From Planctomycetota bacterium (GTDB lineage Bacteria; Planctomycetota; GCA-002687715; DRQF01), in assembly GCA_024275615.1 (NCBI GenBank), contig JAJRYU010000543.1:1-6236 (forward strand): DNA of 6,236 bases. The letters run 5' to 3'. The position numbers and the translations under genes are program-made. Shown here one piece after another: positions 1 through 6,034 of this stretch. Under the pieces are notes generated by a model, which was given only the letters and a program-made list of their open reading frames with translations, was not told the origin of the DNA and searched no databases. The first letter of the stretch is position 1. The number at the start of each line of letters is the position of its first letter.

Positions 1-2446
1 AGCGTGCTTGCCATTCCGCCCAGTCCGGGAGCTTAAACCGGAATGACCGGCCAGCTCTCTTAGCAACGTCGCTACGCCAAGCAGCGTAGTTCTTGGCCAT
101 GGCCCAAGTGACATCGTGTATCGGGAATAGCGGCGCAATCTTCTCGGGCAAACGAATCCGCCCACTTGCATCGCGTGGCCAATCCTCGGGCAGGACGAAG
201 TCTCGGGACTTCAATCGTCGCTGCGAAGTTGGCGCGTTTAGGAACTCCAGATACTCGCCGCACGTCACTTCGCGATCCATATAGAATCGTGGGTTTCTTT
301 GAATATCGAAAATACGGACAAAAGGAGGAGGATGCCGATCGACTGGTATCAGTCGGATGTGTTGGACCATCTGTCCGGTTGTGACCGACGGGAGACGCAG
401 GCGAACGGGCTCATAACCGTCTAGTCGGATGAGCAGGACGAGCCGATCACCAGGGACATCAACATCGAGCAAAGGAGTCAAGCCGACGAATGAGTCAGGC
501 CCATGGAAAAGTGGAGACGCCGTTGGCCGTAAGACCAAGGACTTGGGAGCTACCTCCTCAAATTGCTGGCCGTTCCGCCAAACTGAGAGTTTCTCCCCAG
601 GCAGGATCTCTTTTAGTCGCCCCCCCACAGGTTCGCCGTTGACCCGAAGAACAAGATCCTCTGGTTTGAGATTCCCAAGACCACTGCGAACTTTGTAAGC
701 AAATTGTCCGGCATGTTCTTCCTTGAGATTACCGTAGGGTACAGCCACCAAGCGTGGTTCGCCTATTTCATGGATATGATCATGACGGCGATAGGCTAAG
801 ACGTCGATGCGCGCGCCCGCCGGTTCGGTCACCAAGTTGATTGTCTGCTTGGGGAAGACCTCTTCGACAAGAATCCCAGCTTGCGTATTGTTCTTGACTC
901 TCTGAGCAAAAAAGTCGGCAGTCAGATCATCATGGGCGTTGTAGGCTATACGCCAACGTTCCACATCCAACTTGGCACGAAGAAATTGGACCCCAGAAAC
1001 TGTGCGATCTAAGTCTTCGGCCCGCCGAAGCGCATCCGACACTTCGGCAAAAACTTGGTCTCGGCGAGCCTGGGAAATCTCCAGCTCGCGCTCCTCAAGA
1101 TTATACGCGCGCATGTCGGTTTGCCCGTTGTGCTGTCGCCTGAATGACCGTTTGCGATCCTCAAACAGGAACAGACGATTGGGTAAGTCCTGGGATTCTC
1201 GCAGCCAGTCATCGAACATGGATGCTGCTCGACCGACGATTCTTTGCGCTGCGAAACGTCGGCTTTGGGCTGCTTTGTGATCGCGCCAGAAAGCGACGGT
1301 CAAAGCCACCACAACACTCAAGAATAGCACAACGCAACCAGTGGCGACCGCTGGACGACGGCGAGCGAATCTCATCAACCGGCGCCTCAATCCAGGGGGC
1401 TTAGCGGTGATCCTCTTGAGATCCAAAACAGCATCAAGGTCGTCAGCAAATGACTCCGCCGTTTCATAGCGATCCAAAGAGTTTTTCTCCATGGCACGGC
1501 CAACGACAATTCCCAGTTCTCGGGGAACCCGACTATTGATGCGATTGATCGGTTCGGGATCGTGGGTGAGGATTTGAAAAAAAAGTGCCTCAACCGACGA
1601 CGCTCCAAACGGGCGTTTCCCGGTCAAGCCCTCAAAGAGAGTAACACCCAAGCTATAGACATCTGATCGCGGCCCGACCAAGTGCCTGTCGCCTCTCACT
1701 TGCTCTGGAGCGGCGTAGTGGGGGGTGCCGACAAAACCACCGGTTCGGGAGAGTGAAGAGGGTTCAAGACCCCTGGTCAACCCGAAGTCGATGAGAACGA
1801 CGCGGCCATCTGCCGTCACTTGAATGTTCTGCGGTTTGACGTCGCGATGAACGAGGCCGTGTTCATGAGCAACTTGCAGAGCGCGAGCCACATCACGAAC
1901 AATGCTTGTCACTTCTCGAATTCCGATTCTTCCTTCTGCCAGAATCTCATCGAGACTCTTACCAGGCACATACTCCATGGCGATCCAACGGGCACCATCG
2001 TACTCGCTGGTCGCCAGGATCTTGACGATGCCTCGATGATCAAGTTGCCTGAGGGCCCCAGCCTCCCTTTCAAATCGTTTGGACAACTCGGGATGTAGAA
2101 TGGAACCTCGCAGAATCTTGAGAGCCACATCTTCTTGGGTGATCTCATCCGTTGCCAGCCACACTTCGCCCATGCCACCACGCCCAAGGACACTCTTCAT
2201 TTGATAACCAGGGATCTCCGGGACTGCTTTCTTACTGAGCCGGTCCAGTCCCATGCCCTGCAAATGACTCACACGCCGTCGTAGAGTATCTGCATGATTT
2301 GGCCAACGAATAAGGAGCGCTTCAAGATCTTCCCCGGCATCAAGCCCAGCAAGCAGCTCGACGAGCGCTTCTTCCGCCCGATCGATCGACTCACTTGGCT
2401 CGTTTTGGTCGTCGCCATCCTCTTCGGCTTCGTCAAGACTCATCAT
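1..2446 (-). CDS. Receptor-type Ser/Thr protein kinase with PEGA-like and FGE-sulfatase-like domains (C-terminus beyond the window)
   Basis: The frame is open from the ATG at 2446 to the left edge (815 codons plus one base), so the gene is partial. Residues 81-350 form a Hanks-type kinase: glycine loop LGRGGMGEVW (87-96), VALK with ATP-binding K110, E128 of helix C, HRDVKPQN with catalytic D202, DFG (220-222), GTPHYAAPEQ (240-249) and D262 in SDVYSLG. All catalytic residues are present, so it should be active. A basic stretch (352-364) precedes one membrane helix (about 366-387), placing the kinase in the cytoplasm and the rest outside. A charged, probably helical segment follows (about 388-500). 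A PEGA-like region spans about 535-686, interrupted by a PDZ-like insert. From about 719 an FGE/SUMF1-type domain starts: FYMDREVTCGEYLEFLN, then DVTWAMAKNYAAW and a LPDWAEW motif. Its end, where catalytic cysteines would lie, is not in the window. In such fusions FGE modules are usually taken as ligand-binding. Start: tandem ATGs at 2446 and 2443, an in-frame TAA upstream, and no clear Shine-Dalgarno. Confidence 0.93.
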   Translation of the reverse strand, partial: MMSLDEAEEDGDDQNEPSESIDRAEEALVELLAGLDAGEDLEALLIRWPNHADTLRRRVSHLQGMGLDRLSKKAVPEIPGYQMKSVLGRGGMGEVWLATDEITQEDVALKILRGSILHPELSKRFEREAGALRQLDHRGIVKILATSEYDGARWIAMEYVPGKSLDEILAEGRIGIREVTSIVRDVARALQVAHEHGLVHRDVKPQNIQVTADGRVVLIDFGLTRGLEPSSLSRTGGFVGTPHYAAPEQVRGDRHLVGPRSDVYSLGVTLFEGLTGKRPFGASSVEALFFQILTHDPEPINRINSRVPRELGIVVGRAMEKNSLDRYETAESFADDLDAVLDLKRITAKPPGLRRRLMRFARRRPAVATGCVVLFLSVVVALTVAFWRDHKAAQSRRFAAQRIVGRAASMFDDWLRESQDLPNRLFLFEDRKRSFRRQHNGQTDMRAYNLEERELEISQARRDQVFAEVSDALRRAEDLDRTVSGVQFLRAKLDVERWRIAYNAHDDLTADFFAQRVKNNTQAGILVEEVFPKQTINLVTEPAGARIDVLAYRRHDHIHEIGEPRLVAVPYGNLKEEHAGQFAYKVRSGLGNLKPEDLVLRVNGEPVGGRLKEILPGEKLSVWRNGQQFEEVAPKSLVLRPTASPLFHGPDSFVGLTPLLDVDVPGDRLVLLIRLDGYEPVRLRLPSVTTGQMVQHIRLIPVDRHPPPFVRIFDIQRNPRFYMDREVTCGEYLEFLNAPTSQRRLKSRDFVLPEDWPRDASGRIRLPEKIAPLFPIHDVTWAMAKNYAAWRSDVAKRAGRSFRFKLPDWAEWQAR

Positions 2447-2655
2447 GACATCTTACGGTACGCAGTTAGATGCGGACAGCAGAATTAGGAAGCGCGGCGT
2501 CTTTCAGTGTTTCGTCCTGCTCCGTTTGGGTGATGGATTAGGATTCGCATCGAGTGAATGTGACGACATGTGTGATAGCTAACCAATATGCGCGATGGGT
2601 CTCGGGCCAGATTGCCATGCTCCTGTTGGGCTACTATAAATAACCTGACGCCGTA
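2447..2655. other. Gap between the beta-helix stop codon and the kinase start
   Basis: This 209-nt stretch has no coding-like frame on either strand. Reading along the minus strand there is no GC-rich hairpin with a T tract after the beta-helix gene, and no Shine-Dalgarno before the kinase ATG. Whether the kinase has its own promoter here is undecided. Confidence 0.5.
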
Positions 2656-4446
2656 CTATTTCACCTCGAAGATCAGGGCGTTCGTGGGCACGTAGACTCC
2701 CGGTGATTCTTCGATCACCCCTTGAATTGTGATCAACAAGGGAAAAGGAATGGCTGGGCCCAAGCCGGATGTCCAAGGTGTGGGTGTGGCCGAAAATAAT
2801 GGTGCGCACAAGCCCAACGGCCCGAAGGTCGATGCCAGGGTAAAAAAGCTCGGAGATACAAAGGGAATCATCGGACAAGGCGCAAACATCATGTCACCGA
2901 TTCCCAGCGGCACGTTGATCACCGAATCAAAACCGGCCTCTCCCAGGATACCGAAGATGCTAAATGGCAGAGGCGCAGCCAAATAAGGCGGCTGCCCCAT
3001 TTCCAAGGATGAAGCCGTGCCAATCGACACTTCTACTCGCCGAAATAAATCTCCAGCGCTGCCGTTCATGGTCAAAATATCAAAGGGCCCTCCAGCACTG
3101 ATACCCACGGTTCCAGCGGAAGCTGGATGATGTGCCAAGGATTGGGACTCTATTGCTCCCATGTCGGCAGCAACACCCCTCACCCGAGGAAGACCTCGCA
3201 CGTCCAACAGTGGTTGGGTGAATGTTGGGCTTAGAGTACCCGAATCAATCGCTGGCGAACCAGGTTGGAGACGGTAGTCGCCACTCAGAGGGTCAACGAA
3301 TAGAGGGTTCACGTCCACGACTCCTGGACCGGTGCCAGCTTGTCCACGAATATTGCTGTTTTGGAAGGTGATGCCGCCAAGACCGTTGGCAAGAAAGAAA
3401 GGGTTGGTCATCAAGGCGCCATTCTGATCCAGATTCCCTCTGATGATACAATCCGTAAAGAGCGCTGGCCCCCAAATCCAAACAACTCGGGTTGCAGAAT
3501 CGACCGTGTTTCTCACAACGGTGTTGTTGACGAATTCGACAGTTGAACCCAGTGGGAACGGGCTCAATCGGAGCAGCTCGGCATTCGTCGTGTTGTCGGC
3601 AAAAATGCAAGACTCGATACGATAGCTCAAGCCTGATCCTTGGGACATATGAACAAGCCCCCACAAACACGAGTTCCCTGTAAAGACCGACCGAGACAGC
3701 AGGAAGTTCCCGGTGTTTTGACTCAAGATATAGTTGCTCGTGTTCTGCGCAAATAGACAATCTTCGATAGTAAACTGTGGGTAGGATTCGACGTGAATTG
3801 TGCGATACCCACCGTGGGAGGTAAACTCGCAGTTCTTCAAGATCAGGGAATGCCATTGTTGGGCCTGGCAGAGAATTGCTGAAGCACGAACACCAGCATT
3901 GGCGCCGTTCGCAGTCGCTACATTGTTGTTGAAGAGGCAATTTTCAAAGGTCGCCCCGGCGGCCCGCATGTAGACGCCGCCTCCGTCGACCGCGGTATTG
4001 CCAGTGATCTCACAGTTCCGAAATGTGGGCGACAGTACCGCGGATGGGCCGCCCAGCTGGAGATATCTCAGGTGAATGGCACCACCTTGTCGATAGAGAG
4101 TCGCTCCTATGTAGGCGAGTTCCCCGCTCCCATTCGTCAACGTAAACCCTTCAACAATCGCAGCAGGCCCTACTGCATAGGCAAATTTGAGACACGACCC
4201 ATTTTGATTGCCGTCAATGGTTGAGAGGCCAATTCCAGCACCCTTCAAGTGTAAGACTTTCGCTGGCCACACGAGGTTCTCCAAATAGGTCCCCGCTGCC
4301 ACCTGGATCGTATCACCGCCGACAGCCGCATTGAGGGCCGACTGAATTGTCGGGTATGAGGTAGAGGGCACTTGCAAAGTTGTCTGACCACAAAGAGTCG
4401 TTGCACCCATCACGGCCAAAAGAAAAAATCGAATAGCGCTTCTCAT
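2656..4446 (-). CDS. Secreted right-handed parallel beta-helix protein with choice-of-anchor-Q-type segment and conserved-looking C-terminal domain
   Basis: This 596-aa protein has an N-terminal signal peptide (MRSAIRFFLLAVMGATTLCG, cleavage likely near residue 20; the C at 19 is not in a proper lipobox). Residues 31-60 (YPTIQSALNAAVGGDTIQVA, then GTYLENL) are the usual cap of pectate-lyase-like beta-helices. Rungs recur about every 23-36 residues: NCEITGN (144), NCLFNNN (169), NCEFTSH (205), DCLFAQN (229), SVFTGN (253), SCIFADN (279), NTVVRN (308) and DCIIRGN (332). Residues 378-434 (NPLFVDPLSGDYRLQPGSPA, then DVRGLPRVRG and DMGAIE) match the segment found before cell-surface anchors. Residues 445-596 form a separate hydrophobic domain, which may dock to an export or sorting system. 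No polysaccharide-lyase catalytic residues can be assigned, so enzyme activity is unproven; adhesion or surface binding is as likely. The ATG at 4446 is chosen because GAGG lies 9 nt upstream and the signal peptide begins there. Alternatives are the ATG at 4461, whose ATGA overlaps the preceding stop, and a TTG at 4476. Confidence 0.9.
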   Translation of the reverse strand: MRSAIRFFLLAVMGATTLCGQTTLQVPSTSYPTIQSALNAAVGGDTIQVAAGTYLENLVWPAKVLHLKGAGIGLSTIDGNQNGSCLKFAYAVGPAAIVEGFTLTNGSGELAYIGATLYRQGGAIHLRYLQLGGPSAVLSPTFRNCEITGNTAVDGGGVYMRAAGATFENCLFNNNVATANGANAGVRASAILCQAQQWHSLILKNCEFTSHGGYRTIHVESYPQFTIEDCLFAQNTSNYILSQNTGNFLLSRSVFTGNSCLWGLVHMSQGSGLSYRIESCIFADNTTNAELLRLSPFPLGSTVEFVNNTVVRNTVDSATRVVWIWGPALFTDCIIRGNLDQNGALMTNPFFLANGLGGITFQNSNIRGQAGTGPGVVDVNPLFVDPLSGDYRLQPGSPAIDSGTLSPTFTQPLLDVRGLPRVRGVAADMGAIESQSLAHHPASAGTVGISAGGPFDILTMNGSAGDLFRRVEVSIGTASSLEMGQPPYLAAPLPFSIFGILGEAGFDSVINVPLGIGDMMFAPCPMIPFVSPSFFTLASTFGPLGLCAPLFSATPTPWTSGLGPAIPFPLLITIQGVIEESPGVYVPTNALIFEVK

Positions 4447-4455
4447 GACAATCTG

Positions 4456-4459
4456 CCTC
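4456..4459 (-). promoter_or_regulatory. Ribosome binding site of the beta-helix gene, overlapping the upstream stop codon
   Basis: GAGG on the minus strand ends 9 nt before the ATG at 4446. Its first two bases are the last two bases of the TGA (4460-4458) closing the coding-like frame upstream. This TGAGG arrangement is typical of translational coupling. It supports 4446 as the start and supports the upstream frame having been a real gene. Confidence 0.6.
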
Positions 4460-4743
4460 ATCGGTACATGGTCCAAGCAACATTCACATACTCAGGCGTA
4501 CCAACTTTGAGTACATCCCTTTCATCGACGTGGTTTCCGAAATGGAGCATATAGTCCGTCGGCACTGCCCCAGACCCCGCTATAGGAGCGTTCGCAAAGA
4601 CGATCTGTGTACCCAGGTCGGAGCCGCACACATCAAGTCAAGCCGTGCAAGTCAAAAGACGCCAACGACGGCTGGAGGCTGAGTTGATTCTGTGCGTTCA
4701 TGAAAACCTTCACTCTTGATTTTTCCGTCCTCGAGTCGGACAT
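4458..4743 (-). pseudogene. Small frame-disrupted gene upstream of the beta-helix gene (decayed, mis-assembled or +1 recoded); function unknown
   Basis: Two minus-strand frames join here. The first runs from the ATG at 4743, with AAGG at 4757-4754 as a possible ribosome binding site 10 nt before it, for 36 codons to TGA at 4635-4633 (begins MSDSRTEKSRVKVFMNAQ). The second becomes open at 4637 and runs to TGA at 4460-4458, including GTQIVFANAPIAGSG, YMLHFGNHVDERDVLKVG and TPEYVNVAWTMYR. The second reads like a genuine C-terminus: many codons start with G and the composition is balanced. The frames can join only at ACT-TGA-T (4638-4632); skipping T4635 gives HGLT-DVCGSDLG and a 94-aa product. 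Its stop overlaps the ribosome binding site of the beta-helix gene. A third frame over about 4655-4737 (YVRLEDGKIKSEGFHE) also looks protein-like, so the path of the N-terminal half is uncertain. No family is recognised. It may be a pseudogene, a one-base assembly error or a programmed frameshift. Confidence 0.4.
4634..4655. repeat. Pair of direct 8-mers CAAGTCAA, 14 nt apart
   Basis: CAAGTCAA occurs at 4634-4641 and again at 4648-4655 (TTGACTTG on the minus strand). The second minus-strand copy contains the position where the reading frame of the small interrupted gene must change. The pair may be a short slippage duplication or chance. TTGACT resembles a -35 box, but no -10 box lies at a suitable distance on the minus strand. 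Confidence 0.35.
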
Positions 4744-4806
4744 AGTTGCGATGCCTTGACTGTCAGCGTAGTCATGGGTGTGGCTTAGTGTCAAGTAGAA
4801 AGGCGC

Positions 4807-5019
4807 CTATGAACGCCCTGCGCCATCCAATTCGCGCTGCGGCGAAGACTGCTCGGCCAGAGAATCCAAATCGGACTCACCAATAGCTGTGGCCACAACG
4901 GCCGAGAAACGAAGGGTGCATAAGGGCGTTCCGTACCACGCGCAGGCCACGAAGCAGCCCATCCTGCCAGCATACTCATCGTGAATAATTCTGGGAGATT
5001 TTCTCCCCAAATCCTGCAT
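4807..5019 (-). other. Uncertain 70-codon ORF in the divergent intergenic region
   Basis: The frame opens upstream of position 5100 and has an ATG at 5019 and a TAG at 4809-4807. It has no Shine-Dalgarno sequence. The region carries no gene on the other strand, so this is not the shadow of a called gene. About 27 of 70 codons begin with G, which is compatible with coding. The segment GCFVACAWYGTPL faintly recalls the CF[IV]ATAAYG core of CFI-box C-terminal motifs, but the leucine/arginine-rich stretch that normally follows is missing. It is in the same frame as the N-terminal part of the interrupted gene downstream, separated only by the TAG, so the two could be pieces of one decayed gene of about 185 codons. 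It may equally be noncoding. Confidence 0.2.
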
Positions 5020-5054
5020 TCTGTGCGCTAATACGGCGCCTCCCGTCTGGGGTC

Positions 5055-5078
5055 CTGTCGGTTGCTGTGTACCGACGG
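5055..5078. repeat. Inverted repeat in the leader of the L,D-transpeptidase gene
   Basis: GTCGGT (5057-5062) and ACCGAC (5071-5076) are exact inverted copies separated by 8 nt. One further C-G pair (5055/5078) and a T-G wobble (5056/5077) could extend the stem in RNA. It ends 8 nt before the GAAGGA ribosome binding site. It could be a binding site for a dimeric regulator or a leader hairpin affecting translation. There is no T-run, so it is not a typical terminator. Confidence 0.4.
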
Positions 5079-5085
5079 CAATATT

Positions 5086-5091
5086 GAAGGA
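5086..5091 (+). promoter_or_regulatory. Ribosome binding site of the L,D-transpeptidase gene
   Basis: GAAGGA lies 11 nt before the ATG at 5103. A nearer ATG at 5093 reads only three codons to a TGA that overlaps the real start (ACATGA), so 5103 is the right initiation codon. Confidence 0.55.
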
Positions 5092-5102
5092 ATGATCGCT
5101 AC

Positions 5103-5927
5103 ATGAAACCCTCAATACTCAACTGCACTCTTGTGGTGTTCTCCTTATGCTCCTTGTGGGCATGCGAAAGCAGCAACGCAGTGAGTGATTCACCAACCGC
5201 AACAAGACACGTCCAGGGCACCGACTTTGATATCGACAGGTCGGTCTCTTCGCCCATCCCCGCAGATTGCCAGCAGCTCATTGTCGTCATGGCGGATTCA
5301 TGGGACTCTCCAAGGGCCCAGTTCTGCCTGGTCGATAAGGTAGGCGAACAGTGGTCTTCTGCGTTGCGGGCCCAAGCCACCATCGGACGAAACGGATCGG
5401 CCTGGGGATTGGGTGTGCATAGCAATCCAAAAGATGAAAAGGTAAAAAGAGAAGGCGACGGACGTAGCCCGGCTGGTGTTTTTCGACTGGGAAGGTGTAT
5501 GGGATACGCCGATCAACCGCCTTACAAATCGAGCTGGCCTTATTTGCCGCTGACGGATTTCCATATCGGCGTGGACGATCCAGAATCTGCTTTCTACAAC
5601 CAAGTGATCGATCGCACAGAAGTGAGCAAAAAGGCCAGTCGTTCACTCCGATCATTCGAAACGATGCGAAGAAGTGACACACTGTACAGATGGCTCTTTG
5701 AGATCAGGCACAACCCAAAGAACATCGCTGGTGAAGGAAGCTTGATCTTCCTTCATCTTTGGCAAGACCCAAACACCACCACATCCGGTTGCACAGCCAT
5801 CGCGGAAGATACGATGGCGATCGTTCTCCGCTGGATACAGCCCAAAAAGAAACCTCTTCTCATTCACTTGCCGAGGGCGACCTATGACAAGATGCAACGA
5901 GGGTGGGGGCTGCCTTCTTTGCCTTGA
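5103..5927 (+). CDS. Probable lipoprotein with YkuD-type L,D-transpeptidase catalytic domain
   Basis: L,D-transpeptidases form 3-3 peptide cross-links in peptidoglycan, or attach proteins to it, using a catalytic cysteine. The 274-aa product begins with a lipoprotein-like signal (hydrophobic 5-19, LWAC with C21 as the lipidated residue; W at -2 is unusual). A short linker leads to the catalytic domain at about 58-260. Visible motifs are IGRNG (94-98), KREGDGRSPAGVFRLG (115-130), VDDPESAFYNQVID (157-170), SFETM (184-188), LIFLHLW with H218, and TSGCTA with the likely nucleophile C230. The KREGDG-SPAG and VDD-S-FYNQ motifs place it in the YkuD branch with a longer central region rather than the short LysM-linked enzymes. 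Length is usual for that branch and the gene is intact. It is divergent from the minus-strand cluster; another predicted lipoprotein gene follows 107 nt downstream. The exact substrate (cross-linking, carboxypeptidase or protein anchoring) cannot be told from sequence. Confidence 0.9.
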   Translation: MKPSILNCTLVVFSLCSLWACESSNAVSDSPTATRHVQGTDFDIDRSVSSPIPADCQQLIVVMADSWDSPRAQFCLVDKVGEQWSSALRAQATIGRNGSAWGLGVHSNPKDEKVKREGDGRSPAGVFRLGRCMGYADQPPYKSSWPYLPLTDFHIGVDDPESAFYNQVIDRTEVSKKASRSLRSFETMRRSDTLYRWLFEIRHNPKNIAGEGSLIFLHLWQDPNTTTSGCTAIAEDTMAIVLRWIQPKKKPLLIHLPRATYDKMQRGWGLPSLP

Positions 5928-6034
5928 TAAATACCGTGGCAGCACGCCCTGCTTGCACCTCGCGTGTTCGGCATGTAGAGTTCATTCCCATCATGACTCT
6001 TGCCATAATCTCTCGGTGAATTTTTCTGGGAACG

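Larger units (their letters stand above)
4744..5102. other. Divergent intergenic region between the minus-strand cluster and the L,D-transpeptidase gene
   Basis: This stretch of about 360 nt separates divergently oriented genes, so promoters for both directions are expected here. It holds the uncertain ORF at 4807-5019, a TTGACA hexamer on the minus strand (4794-4789) without a good -10 partner, a six-base-pair hairpin (GGGAGA at 4993-4998 with TCTCCC at 5002-5007) lacking a T tract, and the inverted repeat at 5055-5078. No promoter could be assigned with confidence. Confidence 0.5.

Noticed and set aside
1009..2193. Several short minus-strand ORFs in the kinase region (1009-1212, 1387-1608, 1909-2193)
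   Set aside because: They are in other frames than the continuous kinase frame, which carries all the recognisable motifs.
93..2488. Plus-strand ORFs opposite the kinase (for example 429-698, 972-1280, 1820-2098, 2294-2488)
   Set aside because: They are antisense shadows of the kinase, with low-complexity arginine/serine-rich translations and no motifs.
3293..3940. 215-codon open frame on the minus strand inside the beta-helix gene
   Set aside because: It is a second frame of a strongly supported gene on the same strand. It is rich in C, R, W and S and shows none of the repeats or motifs of the true frame.
4372..4554. 60-codon plus-strand ORF over the beta-helix start
   Set aside because: It overlaps the signal peptide and the coding-like minus-strand frame upstream; the minus reading is far more protein-like.
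4765..4794. Minus-strand promoter with TTGACA (4794-4789) and TACGCT (4770-4765)
   Set aside because: The -35 is perfect, but the -10 matches only three of six positions and the implied transcript start is almost at the ribosome binding site of the interrupted gene.
4993..5007. Hairpin GGGAGA-TTT-TCTCCC as a terminator
   Set aside because: The stem is only 6 bp and there is no T tract after it on either strand. It also does not follow the end of any supported gene.
5099..5682. Minus-strand ORFs opposite the L,D-transpeptidase (5099-5425, 5287-5682, 5298-5603)
   Set aside because: They are antisense shadows of a gene with clear catalytic motifs.
5953..6009. Plus-strand promoter candidates before the second lipoprotein (TTGCAC...TAGAGT; TTCATT...CATAAT)
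   Set aside because: Spacing of 17 nt fits in both, but the -35 matches are only three of six, which is expected by chance.
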